Below, piece after piece: positions 1 through 8,847 of a stretch of 64,000 nucleotides of DNA. The position numbers and the translations under genes were made by a program. Numbering within the stretch: position 1 is the first letter of the stretch; each line of letters begins with the position of its first letter. The stretch is taken from positions 5,844,001-5,908,000 of the forward strand of contig NZ_CP146101.1 of assembly GCF_037023745.1 (NCBI RefSeq), written 5' to 3'. The notes beneath the pieces were generated by a model. The model was given only the letters and a program-made list of their open reading frames with translations. It was not told where the DNA came from and searched no databases. Source of the DNA: Streptomyces sp. SCSIO 30461. GTDB taxonomy: Bacteria; Actinomycetota; Actinomycetes; Streptomycetales; Streptomycetaceae.

Positions 1-316
1 CGAGGTCGGCGGCGACGGCGAGCGCGAGCGGCGGGCCGTGCAGATGGGCGGCGCACCGGGGGTCCGCGGGGTCGGCCGCACCCGCTGCGAAGGAGCCGAC
101 GAGGGTACGGAGCGCTTCCTCGGCGCCGCTGCCGTGGTCCGGGACGACCGGCCTGACCGTGCCCCGGACCCTCCTGCCCACCGCGTCCGGGCCTCCGCGC
201 GGCAGCGGCCCGCCCCTCCGGTCCGCTCCCTCCTTCAGCGCGTCGAGTACGACGGCGAGGAGGGGGCGCAGGGCGTCACGCCCGGCAACCCCTCCGGCGA
301 GGGGCGGTGTGCTCAT
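1..316 (-). CDS. PLP-dependent decarboxylase, N-terminal part (runs off window)
   Basis: Reading leftwards from an ATG at 316, the frame stays open to the window edge, giving about 105 residues. It starts MSTPPLAGGVAGRDALRPLL and contains HLHGPPLALAVAADL near the edge. That arrangement, with a helical N-terminal arm and then an H-x-H/L-x-PP-x-AxAAxxL stretch, is what I remember from group II pyridoxal-phosphate decarboxylases (the diaminobutyrate/tyrosine/glutamate decarboxylase superfamily) of Streptomyces. The PLP lysine and the catalytic core lie outside the window, so the substrate cannot be inferred. The gene points the same way as pepN but is separated from it by a strong hairpin, so it is probably its own transcript. 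The family call is moderately sure; the function is open. Confidence 0.6.
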   Translation of the reverse strand, partial: MSTPPLAGGVAGRDALRPLLAVVLDALKEGADRRGGPLPRGGPDAVGRRVRGTVRPVVPDHGSGAEEALRTLVGSFAAGAADPADPRCAAHLHGPPLALAVAADL

Positions 317-382
317 GCGGGGTCCTTCGGTGCGCTGTGGGACGGCTGCACCAGGGTGGACTCGTTCGTCCCCGCGCTGTTC

Positions 383-405
383 CGGGTTGGGGGGTATCCA
401 ACCCG
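383..405. promoter_or_regulatory. Inverted repeat upstream of the decarboxylase gene
   Basis: The arms CGGGTTGG (383-390) and CCAACCCG (398-405) are a perfect 8-bp inverted repeat around a 7-nt centre. It lies 67-90 bp upstream of the ATG of the leftward decarboxylase gene, where an operator or promoter element would sit. No T tract follows, so a terminator is less likely. No regulator can be assigned. Confidence 0.35.
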
Positions 406-456
406 AACGGGTTACGGCACGTCGCGGTCCGCGGGGCGCCGGGACGCCCGGGGTGT

Positions 457-493
457 ACCGCGCCCCGTGGTGTGCTGCAGCACGGGGCGCGGT
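457..493 (-). terminator. Terminator hairpin after pepN
   Basis: The arms ACCGCGCCCCGTG (457-469) and CACGGGGCGCGGT (481-493) pair perfectly over 13 bp with an 11-nt loop. The hairpin starts 56 bp past the pepN stop, in its direction of transcription. As is common in Streptomyces, it lacks a clear T tract. It should end the pepN transcript and insulate the decarboxylase gene. Confidence 0.65.
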
Positions 494-548
494 GCGCCGC
501 GGAGGCCCGGGCGGACAGGACCGCCGGCCGGGTCGATGTGCTCGGGAG

Positions 549-3071
549 CTACCCCTGCTGCGAGCGCACCCGGTACGCGCGGCGCAAGTCGTCGAGCTGG
601 TCGACGAGCTTGCGGCGCAGAGCCGGGGGGATCTCCGCGTCGCGCAGGCACTCCTCCCCCACCCGCAGGTGCTCCGCTTCGACCGCGTGGACCGGGAACG
701 CGTGCTGGCCCGCTGCCTGGGCGATGGCCGGGCCGCGGCGGGCGGCGAGTGCCACGGCCGCGGGGTAGTAGCGCGGCACGTAGTCCCGTACCAGCTCGGC
801 CTGTTCGGGCTGCCAGAAGCCCTGGGCGGTCGCGTTGAACAGGTAGTTGGAGAGACCGTCGGTCTCGAAGAGCCGGGACCAGGCGGCTTGTTTGGCCTCC
901 GGCGTGGGCAGCGCGGCGCGGCAGCGCGCGGCGCCTTCCTGTCCGGTGGCGCTGGGGTCGCGGTCTAGCTCCACCGCGATCTCGGCCTCGCCGATCGCGC
1001 CGAGTACGGCGAGCCTGGCGAGGATGCGCCAGCGCAGTTCGGGGTCGAGTTCGGGTCCACCGGGCACGCTTCCCCCGTCGAGCCAGTCGTGCAGGCCGTT
1101 GGGGTGGGCTGCTGCGGCTGTGAAGTGGCGTACGGCGGTCAGCCGCAGACCGGGGTTCCTGCCGTCCTCGGTGCGGCGGATCAGATCCCGGGTGAGGTCG
1201 GTGATGAGTGCGAGCCCCGCCGGGCGCTGCCCGGGAGTGAGCAGGCGGTCGGTGATGTGGGTGGCCGCGAAGGCGAGGACGCCCTGGACGACGGCGAGGT
1301 CGGCCTCTTCGGGGAGATGGGCGCGCGCGGTCTCCAGATAGGCGACGGGTTCGAGTTGACCGTCGCGGACCATGTCCCGCAGGGCGTTCCAGACGACGGC
1401 GCGGGTGAGCGGGTCGGGGATGCCGGAGAGACCGCGCAGCGCGGTCTCCTCGGAAGCGCTGTCGAAGCGGATCTTGGCATAGCCCAGGTCCCCGCCGTTG
1501 AGCACCACGAGAGCGGGGCGACGGCCCGGTCGTATCGCGGGCGCGCTGCCCGGCGTGGGCTGCGGCTGCGGTACGTCGATCTCGAAGTGCTCACGCAGCA
1601 CGAGGCGTCGGGACTCGACGGGGTCGCGGTCGTAGGCGCCGACGGCGATACGGTGCGGGCGGCTGCCGTCCTGGGCGACGCGGAGCTGCCAGCCGCCGTC
1701 GGCCTCCGCCACTTCGGCGGTGAGCGTGTCGACCCCGGTGGTGCGCAGCCAGGCCTCTGCCCAGGCGTGCACATCGCGGTCGGTGACGGCGGCGAGCGAG
1801 TCGAGGAAGTCGGCGAGGGTGGCGTTCCCGAAGCGGTGCCGGGTGAAGTGGCGGTTGATCCCGGCGAGGAAGTCCTTCTCACCGATCCAGGTCACGAGCT
1901 GGCGCAGGGCCGACGCGCCCTTGGCGTAGGAGATGCCGTCGAAGTTGACGAGCGCCGACGCGCAGTCGGGCACGTCGTCGGGGTCGGGCGCGACCGGGTG
2001 GGTCGACGGGCGCTGGTCGGCGTCGTACCCCCACGCCTTGCGTGCGATGCCGAAGGAAATCCACGTGTCCGTGAACCGGGTGGCCTCGGTCAGGATCTGG
2101 TAGCCCATGTACTCGGCGAAGGACTCGTTCAGCCAGATGTCGTCCCACCAGCGCATGGTGACCAGGTCGCCGAACCACATGTGCGCCATCTCGTGGGCGA
2201 TGGTCACGGCACGGGACTGCCGCTCGGTGTCGGTGACGGCGGAGCGGAACATGTACTCGTCGCGGAAGGTGACCAGGCCCGGGTTCTCCATCGCGCCCGC
2301 GTTGAACTCGGGGACGAAGGCCTGGTCGTACGAGTCGAAGGGGTAGGGCTCCTCGAACCGCTCGTGGTAGCGGTCGTAGCAGGCCCGGGTGATGCCGAGG
2401 ATCTCGTCGGCGTCGGCGTCGAGGTAGGGGGCGAGGGACCGGCGGCAGTGGATACCGAACGGCAGCCCCGCGTGCTCGGTGCGCACGGAGTGCCAGGGCC
2501 CTGCGGCGACGGCGACGAGATAGGTGGGGATCAGCGGAGTGGGCGCGGCTGTCCAGCGTCCTTCGCCGTGGTGTTCGGTGATCCCGTTGGCGAGGACCGT
2601 CCATCCCTTGGGCGCGGTGACGGCGAGCTCGAAGACCGCCTTGAGGTCGGGCTGGTCGAACGCCGCGAAGACCCGCTGCGCGTCGTCCATGAACAGCTGG
2701 GTGTAGGTGTAGGTCTCGCCGTCGCTCGGGTCGGTGAAGCGGTGCATGCCCTCGCCGGTGTGCGAGTAGGTCATCGCGGCGTCCACGCAGAGCTCGTGTT
2801 CACCGGCCGTGAGCCCTTTCAGCGGGAACCGGTTCCCGTCGAGGGTCTCGGGGGCGAGGGGCAGGCCGTCCAGAGTGACGGAACGCAGGGCGGCGGGCTT
2901 GAGCTCGACGAAGCTGTCCCCGTCGGCCCGGGCCGTGAACCGGATCGCGGTTCGTGAGTCGAAGTTCTGATCACCGGTGGTGAGATCGAGTTCGATCGAG
3001 TACCGATGGACGTCGATGAGCTCGGCTCGGGTCTGCGCTTCGTCGCGCGTCAGTACGGACATGGGGGACAT
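549..3071 (-). CDS. pepN: Aminopeptidase N (M1 zinc metallopeptidase)
   Basis: Cytosolic M1 aminopeptidase that removes N-terminal residues from peptides. The protein has 840 residues, within the usual 830-870 for actinobacterial PepN. An N-terminal beta domain is followed by the exopeptidase motif GAMEN, the zinc motif HEMAH at about residues 293-297 with the third ligand in NESFAEY about 20 residues on, and a C-terminal ERAP1-like helical domain. Two starts are possible: ATG at 3071 (MSPMSV...) or ATG at 3062 (MSVLTRDEAQ...); the second matches the Streptomyces orthologues I remember, the first has slightly better upstream purines. Downstream is a strong hairpin. The gene is monocistronic or follows the chorismate mutase/asparaginase pair on the same strand. 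Very sure of family and activity. Confidence 0.95.
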   Translation of the reverse strand: MSPMSVLTRDEAQTRAELIDVHRYSIELDLTTGDQNFDSRTAIRFTARADGDSFVELKPAALRSVTLDGLPLAPETLDGNRFPLKGLTAGEHELCVDAAMTYSHTGEGMHRFTDPSDGETYTYTQLFMDDAQRVFAAFDQPDLKAVFELAVTAPKGWTVLANGITEHHGEGRWTAAPTPLIPTYLVAVAAGPWHSVRTEHAGLPFGIHCRRSLAPYLDADADEILGITRACYDRYHERFEEPYPFDSYDQAFVPEFNAGAMENPGLVTFRDEYMFRSAVTDTERQSRAVTIAHEMAHMWFGDLVTMRWWDDIWLNESFAEYMGYQILTEATRFTDTWISFGIARKAWGYDADQRPSTHPVAPDPDDVPDCASALVNFDGISYAKGASALRQLVTWIGEKDFLAGINRHFTRHRFGNATLADFLDSLAAVTDRDVHAWAEAWLRTTGVDTLTAEVAEADGGWQLRVAQDGSRPHRIAVGAYDRDPVESRRLVLREHFEIDVPQPQPTPGSAPAIRPGRRPALVVLNGGDLGYAKIRFDSASEETALRGLSGIPDPLTRAVVWNALRDMVRDGQLEPVAYLETARAHLPEEADLAVVQGVLAFAATHITDRLLTPGQRPAGLALITDLTRDLIRRTEDGRNPGLRLTAVRHFTAAAAHPNGLHDWLDGGSVPGGPELDPELRWRILARLAVLGAIGEAEIAVELDRDPSATGQEGAARCRAALPTPEAKQAAWSRLFETDGLSNYLFNATAQGFWQPEQAELVRDYVPRYYPAAVALAARRGPAIAQAAGQHAFPVHAVEAEHLRVGEECLRDAEIPPALRRKLVDQLDDLRRAYRVRSQQG

Positions 3072-3160
3072 GCTGCCTGATGGGGCCGAGCGAAGGCACG
3101 GGGGATTCGCTCTCAGCGTGGGCGGGTTTCACGCCGGCCGCGCCTGGTCACGCCCGGTCT

Positions 3161-3227
3161 CCGTGTCCCGCTCCCCGTGTCCCGCTCCCGCGCCGCGTCC
3201 GCCGGGCCTTGCTCCGTGTCCCGCTCC
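3161..3227. repeat. Three copies of a 14-bp direct repeat
   Basis: CCGTGTCCCGCTCC occurs at 3161-3174, 3175-3188 and 3214-3227, the first two immediately adjacent. It lies in the gap between the asparaginase remnant and pepN, just upstream of pepN. It is probably slippage-generated low-complexity DNA; no function is evident. Confidence 0.6.
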
Positions 3228-3242
3228 GCCCCGTGCTCCCGC

Positions 3243-3414
3243 TCATGCCGGGGCGAGCTCTCCGCCCGCGATCCTGTCGAAGGTCCCGGCGACGCGTTCG
3301 CGGTCCGCTCCGTCGGCCGGCAGCGCGTGCAGCAGCAGCCGGGCCTTGGGGGCGTCGAGATGGCCGGGCGGAGATGGCGCCACCGAGGGTGAAGACGGCC
3401 ACGGGGCTCGTCAT
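3243..3414 (-). pseudogene. Asparaginase remnant with a large internal deletion
   Basis: Leftward from the ATG at 3414 the peptide begins MTSPVAVFTLGGAIS, the N-terminal beta strand and catalytic TLGGT loop of L-asparaginases (here GGA in place of GGT). After about 16 codons the homology jumps frame and continues as PGHLDAPKARLLLHALPAD to a TGA at 3243-3245, which is the C-terminal segment of Streptomyces asparaginases. Roughly 270 residues between the two ends are missing, and the net length (172 bp) is not a multiple of three, so no enzyme can be made. The ATG overlaps the stop of the chorismate mutase gene as ATGA, so the intact ancestor was translationally coupled to it. Assignment of the two ends is from memory of the family. 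Confidence 0.7.
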
Positions 3415-3740
3415 GGCTGTCCCTGTTCCTTGTCGGCGATGGTCTCGTGGTGGCGGATGACCTCGGCGATGATGAAGTTCAGCAACTTCTCGGCGAACCC
3501 CGGGTCGAGCTTGGCGCTTTGGGCGAGTTCGCGGAGCCGGGTGATCTGGCGGGCCTCGCGGGCCGGGTCGGCGGGCGGGAGGTGGTGGCGCGCCTTGAGG
3601 TGCCCGACCTGCTGGGTGCATTTGAAGCGTTCCGCGAGCATATGGACGACCGCCGCGTCGATGTTGTCGATGCTCTCCCGCAACCGGATCAGCTCGGCTT
3701 GTACGGACGCGTCGATGCCGCTGGGCTCGCTTGTGCTCAT
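3411..3740 (-). CDS. Chorismate mutase, AroQ type
   Basis: A small all-helical chorismate mutase that converts chorismate to prephenate for phenylalanine and tyrosine synthesis. The 109 residues fit the stand-alone AroQ fold (90-110). Visible features are the long first helix (LIRLRESIDNIDAAVVHMLA), the loop with K and R of the active site (VGHLKARHHLPPADPAR) and a C-terminal helix carrying the active-site Gln region (HHETIADKEQGQ). No signal peptide, so it is cytosolic. Its TGA overlaps the ATG of the downstream asparaginase remnant. It lies 125 bp from the trypsin gene on the same strand. Confidence 0.88.
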   Translation of the reverse strand: MSTSEPSGIDASVQAELIRLRESIDNIDAAVVHMLAERFKCTQQVGHLKARHHLPPADPAREARQITRLRELAQSAKLDPGFAEKLLNFIIAEVIRHHETIADKEQGQP

Positions 3741-3865
3741 GGGGAGGGAGCTTACGTCGGCCGGGGGTCGTGCGGAGCGGGGAAGGCGACCTCCTGGTGC
3801 GCCTCCCCCGCCCCGTCCCGTACCGCGACGCGGATTACCGGGTCACGCTGCCGGGAGGTCGCGAG

Positions 3866-4690
<825 letters not shown>

Positions 4691-4916
4691 TCACTGGGTG
4701 ACATGAGCCCGTCAACACTGGTCCGGATTATGAGGACGGTGTGTCGTAGCCCACAAGGCGCACTTTCGGCCAGGCCGGGCCGGGGCGGCACGGCAGGAGG
4801 AGGGCCCGGACGCGGTCGGCGGGAGCGGCCCGGCGACGCGCGCCACCGCCGCACCGAGCCGTAGAGTTGACGGGTCTCACGTCTGACGTCGCACGGCACC
4901 GGCAGGGGGTACGGAC

Positions 4917-5849
4917 GTGGCGGAGGGCAGCAAGGTGGTACACGGCTACCCGCACCTCGACACCGCGCGGGCGGCCATCACCGCGCTGCACACACGCCTG
5001 TCGTCCGACGGCGTGCGGGCTTACGCGAGCAGCGTCGCCCCGGCCGATGTGGCCTTCGCCGACCAGGACGACCTCCATCTGGGGACGCAGCGGGTCGCCC
5101 ACGCCCTGGTGCGCCAACTCCGGCTGCCGGAAGCACGGATGATCGTGAGCTTCCGCGAGATGCGGCACGCCGCGAGCGTCGAACTCACCGCCGGGCCCGA
5201 GTACTTCATCGAGCTGAACGACCGCTTCCGCAGACACCGAAGGGACATCGGCGCGGCACTCGCACACGAGATCACCCATGTGCTGCTGCACCGCCTCGGG
5301 CTCGCCTTCCCCGGTACACGCGACAACGAGGTCCTCACGGACACCGTGACGACCTACCTGGGAGCCGGCTGGCTGCTGCTCGACGCCTACCGCGAGGACG
5401 CGGTGTCCAGCCAGAAGCTGGGCTATCTGACCCCTGAGGAATTCGGCTACGTGCTGGCGAAGCGCGCCCTGCTGTTCGACGAGGACCCTTCGGTGTGGTT
5501 CACCAGTCCGCAGGCGTACACGGCCTACACGAAGGGCCGTGCTCAGGCGCTGGGCGACGGACGGCAGCCGCCGCTCGCAGCGGCAGGCTGGAACGGGCGG
5601 CGCCGCTACGCGAAGGACCGGCGCGACGCGCAGCAGCGCCTCGCGGCGTCCGGGCAGCCGGGCCCTTGGCCCCCAGGATCGACCTACGCCCTCGAAGGGC
5701 CGGCCTACGCCTTCGAGGGGTCGCCCGGGGACGGACTGCGGGTGTCGTTCCCGTGCCCGGTGTGCCGGCAGCGGATCCGGGTGCCCGTACGGGGCCGGGT
5801 ACGGGCCCGCTGCGCGCTGTGCCGGACAGTTCTCGAATGCGATACCTGA
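4917..5849 (+). CDS. Uncharacterised zinc-metallopeptidase-like protein with a zinc ribbon
   Basis: 310 residues from a GTG start; no signal peptide or membrane segment, so cytoplasmic. Residues around 118-126 read HEITHVLLH, an HExxH zinc-binding motif on a helix, with acidic residues downstream (DNEVLTDTVTTYLGAGW) that could give a third ligand as in gluzincins. The C-terminus carries CPVCRQRIRVPVRGR and CALC, two CxxC pairs forming a zinc ribbon; before it lies a Pro/Gly-rich linker with two near-copies of YALEGPAYAFEG. The next gene starts 23 bp after the stop, so the two are probably one operon. The combination suggests a regulated peptidase, but neither substrate nor partner is known to me. 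Family recognised only by motif. Confidence 0.75.
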   Translation: MAEGSKVVHGYPHLDTARAAITALHTRLSSDGVRAYASSVAPADVAFADQDDLHLGTQRVAHALVRQLRLPEARMIVSFREMRHAASVELTAGPEYFIELNDRFRRHRRDIGAALAHEITHVLLHRLGLAFPGTRDNEVLTDTVTTYLGAGWLLLDAYREDAVSSQKLGYLTPEEFGYVLAKRALLFDEDPSVWFTSPQAYTAYTKGRAQALGDGRQPPLAAAGWNGRRRYAKDRRDAQQRLAASGQPGPWPPGSTYALEGPAYAFEGSPGDGLRVSFPCPVCRQRIRVPVRGRVRARCALCRTVLECDT

Positions 5850-5872
5850 GGACGTTTCCGTAGGGTTTCCCC

Positions 5873-7441
5873 ATGAGGACCGACGAGCCGGACGATCCGG
5901 GCACAGCGCTCTTCGAAGCCGTCTACGAGGGCGACGACGACGCCCTCGTACGAGCCCTGCGGGCGGGGGCGGCGGCAGAGGCAACCGACGAGGACGGGCA
6001 GACGGCGCTCTACGCCGCGGCGTCCCTGAACCGGCCGGGCATGGTGCGCCTGCTGCTCGCCGCGGGCGCCGATCCGAACCGCGCGAGCGGCGCCGACGGC
6101 GCGGAGCTGCCCCTGTGCGGGGCCGCGGTCTGGGGTCGCACCGAGGTGATGCGGGCTCTGCTGGCCGCGGGCGCTCGGCCCGATCTGGAGGAGGATCCCG
6201 GGGTGCGCGCGCTGACCTGGGCCTGCCGCCAGGGCCGCGCGGATGTGGCGGACCTGCTGCTCACCGCCGGCGCCGACCCGGATCTGCCGGGCTCAGGCGG
6301 TGAGCCGCCACTGGTGACCGCCGCCAGGCGCGGCTCACCCGCAAGCGTGCGAACCCTGCTGCGCCACGGTGCCAGGCCCACGCCGGAGGCACTCGGCGAG
6401 GCTCGCGAGTGGATCGGCGTCGATGTGGAGGCGCGGCTGCGCCGTGAGCTGTCCGGGATGGGCGGCGAAGGGCTTGAGACCGTGTCCCGTCGTGTCGACG
6501 AGGGCGGCACCGTGACGGTGATCGTCGAGCTGATCCAGGACGGGAGCCTGGTGGCAGGCAACGAGCAGCAGACCGGCCACGCCGCCGTCGCCACATTGCT
6601 GGAGGCCTCGATGGGCACGAGGACCCCCGCCGGCGAGCTGGCCGAGCGCGCCCTGCGCTGCGGCGATCCCGACCAGGACGACTGGACCGAGGCCGTGGGC
6701 GTGCTCCAGCGCCGCGGCGACGAGGAGACCTTCTTGGCCGCAGCCGCGTGGGTGGGAACCGAGGATCCGCTGCGGCAGGCGTTCGGGGCGGATGTGCTGG
6801 CGGGTCTCGGGCTGCCGGACGAGGAGCACGGCACCGGTGCCGCCGATCCGGACGGCGTCCCGGCCGGGTCGGGGCAGGCGAATCCCGGACACGCGGGGCT
6901 GCCAGCCCGCGTGGTGCCGCTGCTGCGGGAGCTCGCCCGGGAGGCCGGCGATCCTGAGGTGATCCGCTCCGCCGTCGCGGGGCTCGGACAGCAGCGCGAC
7001 CCGGCCGGGGTGGGGGAGATCCTGCGCCACGCCGGACACGCGGATCCCGAGGTGCGCTTCGGTGTGGCGGTGGCGCTGCACGGGCTGCTGCCCGGGGGCC
7101 ACGCCGAGGGCATCGACACGGTCATCGGGCTCACCCGGGACGAGGACGACGGAGTGCGGGACTGGGCGACGACCGTGCTGGCCGACACCGAGGCCGACGG
7201 CCCCGCGATCCGCCAGGCTCTCGCCGACCGCCTCGCGGACGCGGTCCCGGACATCGAGGCGGAGGCCGCGCGCGGCCTGGCGATGCGTCAGGACACCCGC
7301 GCGGTGGCGGCGTTGGAGCGGATCCTGGCGGACGAGGACCCGGGTGGGTACGCGTACTCCACCGCGGAGCAGGCGGTGGAGTACGTCTTGGACGAGGCGG
7401 CCCGTCGACGCCTGGACGCGACGGTGCCGCGCGGTCGCTGA
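5873..7441 (+). CDS. Ankyrin-repeat and HEAT-repeat protein
   Basis: 522 residues. Residues 8-165 hold four ankyrin repeats, seen from the recurring GxTALxxAAxxxxxxxVRxLLxAGADP pattern (for example MVRLLLAAGADPN, DVADLLLTAGADPD, SVRTLLRHGARP). A middle part of about 120 residues has no recognisable domain. Residues from about 340 to the end are alpha-helical HEAT/PBS-lyase-like repeats (IRSAVAGLGQQRDP, VRFGVAVALHGLL, VRDWATTVLAD). Both halves are protein-binding scaffolds; no catalytic domain or export signal is present. It is probably co-transcribed with the metallopeptidase-like gene 23 bp upstream and is followed by a strong terminator. Function unknown. Confidence 0.85.
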   Translation: MRTDEPDDPGTALFEAVYEGDDDALVRALRAGAAAEATDEDGQTALYAAASLNRPGMVRLLLAAGADPNRASGADGAELPLCGAAVWGRTEVMRALLAAGARPDLEEDPGVRALTWACRQGRADVADLLLTAGADPDLPGSGGEPPLVTAARRGSPASVRTLLRHGARPTPEALGEAREWIGVDVEARLRRELSGMGGEGLETVSRRVDEGGTVTVIVELIQDGSLVAGNEQQTGHAAVATLLEASMGTRTPAGELAERALRCGDPDQDDWTEAVGVLQRRGDEETFLAAAAWVGTEDPLRQAFGADVLAGLGLPDEEHGTGAADPDGVPAGSGQANPGHAGLPARVVPLLRELAREAGDPEVIRSAVAGLGQQRDPAGVGEILRHAGHADPEVRFGVAVALHGLLPGGHAEGIDTVIGLTRDEDDGVRDWATTVLADTEADGPAIRQALADRLADAVPDIEAEAARGLAMRQDTRAVAALERILADEDPGGYAYSTAEQAVEYVLDEAARRRLDATVPRGR

Positions 7442-7458
7442 GCGGGGTGCGCGCTCCC

Positions 7459-7486
7459 GGCGCACCGCACCCCGGTGCGGTGCGCC
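7459..7486 (+). terminator. Terminator hairpin after the ankyrin/HEAT gene
   Basis: The arms GGCGCACCGCACC (7459-7471) and GGTGCGGTGCGCC (7474-7486) pair perfectly over 13 bp with a minimal CC loop, 18 bp past the stop codon. It separates the ankyrin/HEAT operon from the ABC transporter operon. Confidence 0.65.
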
Positions 7487-7624
7487 GCCGGGTCTGCCCG
7501 CCTCACTCGTCGGGACCCGGCGGGTGCGGGCACCCCGCCCCGCCGAACCCGGCGCGCCCGGCAAACGCATCGCGGGCGACGTCTCGCGTTCACCACGGGG
7601 ACATTCCGGCCCGCCGTAATGCGG

Positions 7625-7655
7625 AGCTGTACGGACAACAGTTGTCCATACAGCT
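7625..7655. promoter_or_regulatory. Long palindromic operator before the ABC importer operon
   Basis: A 31-nt near-perfect palindrome has arms 7625-7639 (AGCTGTACGGACAAC) and 7641-7655 (GTTGTCCATACAGCT) around one central A, with a single mismatch. It sits 34-64 bp upstream of the binding-protein GTG, which is promoter/operator distance. The operon carries its own GntR/UTRA repressor gene at its far end, so autogenous control at this site is the simplest reading. The core GGACAAC-N-GTTGTCC is dimer-length for a winged-helix regulator. Confidence 0.65.
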
Positions 7656-7688
7656 TCGGCCCCGCCTCGCAACGCTCATGGAGTACGC

Positions 7689-8840
7689 GTGACCACCCCT
7701 GCACGTACCGCCGCTCTCACCGGCGCCCTCGGTATCGCCCTGACCCTCACCGCCTGTGGCGCCGCACCCGACAAGACCACCGCCACCACCGCCGACGGCA
7801 AGAACATCGCGACCGCGGCATCGGCTGCCGACGTGGGCGGGATGGACGCGCTGGTCGCCGCCGCGAAGAAGGAGGGCACGCTCAACGCGATCGCCATCCC
7901 CCGCGACTGGGCGAACTACGGGGCGATCATCGACGGGTTCACCGCCAAGTACGGCATCCAGGTGCACGTCGAGAACCCCGACGGCTCCAGCCAGGACGAG
8001 ATCAACGCGGTGAAGTCCCGCAAGGGCCAGGACCGCGCGCCGGATGTACTCGACCTCGGGGCTGCCTTCGCGCAGGCCGCGGCGGCACAGGGACTGACCG
8101 CCCCCTACAAGGTCGTCGCCTTCGACAAGATCCCTGCGAGCCAGCGCGACGCGCAGGGCCGCTGGTTCAACGACTACGGTGGTTACGTCTCCATCGGCTG
8201 CGACGCCAAGCGCGTCAAGGTCTGCCCGCAGACCTTCGCCGATCTGCTGAAGCCGGAGTACAAGGGCAAGGTCGCCCTCAATGGCAACCCCACCAAGTCC
8301 GGCTCTGCCTTCGGCGGTGTCTACGCCGCCGCGATCGCCAACGGTGGGTCGTTCGACGACATCCAGCCCGGAATCGACTTCTTCGGCAAGCTGAAGAGGA
8401 ACGGCAACTACAACCCCGTCGAGTCCACCCCGGCCACGATCGAGAAGGGCGAGACCCCGATCAGCATCGACTGGGACTACCTCAACTCCGGCTACGCCGA
8501 GCAGTTCAAGCCGAAGGGCCTCGACTGGCGCACCGTCGTCCCGAAGGACGGCGTCTACGCCCAGTACTACTCGCAGGCCATCAACAAGGACGCCCCGCAC
8601 CCGGCCGCCGCGCGGCTCTGGCAGGAGTACCTGTACAGCGCAGAAGGCCAGAACCTGTGGCTCAAGGGCCACGCCCGCCCGGTGCTGATGCCCGCCATGA
8701 CCGCCGACGACACCATCGACAAGGCCGCCTCCGCCGCTCTGCCGCCCGTCGAAGGCACCCCCCGGTTCCCGAGCGAACAGCAGACCGCCAAGGCCAAGGA
8801 GACCCTCGCCAAGGGCTGGGCCGCGGCCGTCTCCGGGTGA
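7689..8840 (+). CDS. ABC transporter substrate-binding lipoprotein
   Basis: Extracellular solute-binding lipoprotein of the spermidine/iron/phosphonate-type family (SBP family 1). The GTG start at 7689 gives MTTPARTAALTGALGIALTL, then the lipobox LTAC with the acylated Cys at about residue 19. The mature part (about 365 residues) contains typical hinge-region patterns such as SIDWDYLNSGYAEQF and ends with a helix-rich lobe. It is first in an operon with two permeases and an ATPase, followed by a HAD phosphatase and a GntR/UTRA regulator. A HAD enzyme next to such an importer favours 2-aminoethylphosphonate or another organophosphonate or phosphate ester, but ligand contacts cannot be read reliably, so the substrate is inferred from context. 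Confidence 0.85.
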   Translation: MTTPARTAALTGALGIALTLTACGAAPDKTTATTADGKNIATAASAADVGGMDALVAAAKKEGTLNAIAIPRDWANYGAIIDGFTAKYGIQVHVENPDGSSQDEINAVKSRKGQDRAPDVLDLGAAFAQAAAAQGLTAPYKVVAFDKIPASQRDAQGRWFNDYGGYVSIGCDAKRVKVCPQTFADLLKPEYKGKVALNGNPTKSGSAFGGVYAAAIANGGSFDDIQPGIDFFGKLKRNGNYNPVESTPATIEKGETPISIDWDYLNSGYAEQFKPKGLDWRTVVPKDGVYAQYYSQAINKDAPHPAAARLWQEYLYSAEGQNLWLKGHARPVLMPAMTADDTIDKAASAALPPVEGTPRFPSEQQTAKAKETLAKGWAAAVSG

Positions 8841-8847
8841 TCCGTCG

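Noticed and set aside
1089..2957. A 622-codon open frame opposite pepN
   Set aside because: Antisense to a clear aminopeptidase N with HEMAH motif; no domain in the shadow.
3148..3621. A 157-codon minus-strand frame through the asparaginase remnant as a gene
   Set aside because: Its middle is out-of-frame asparaginase and chorismate mutase DNA; only the two asparaginase ends have homology.
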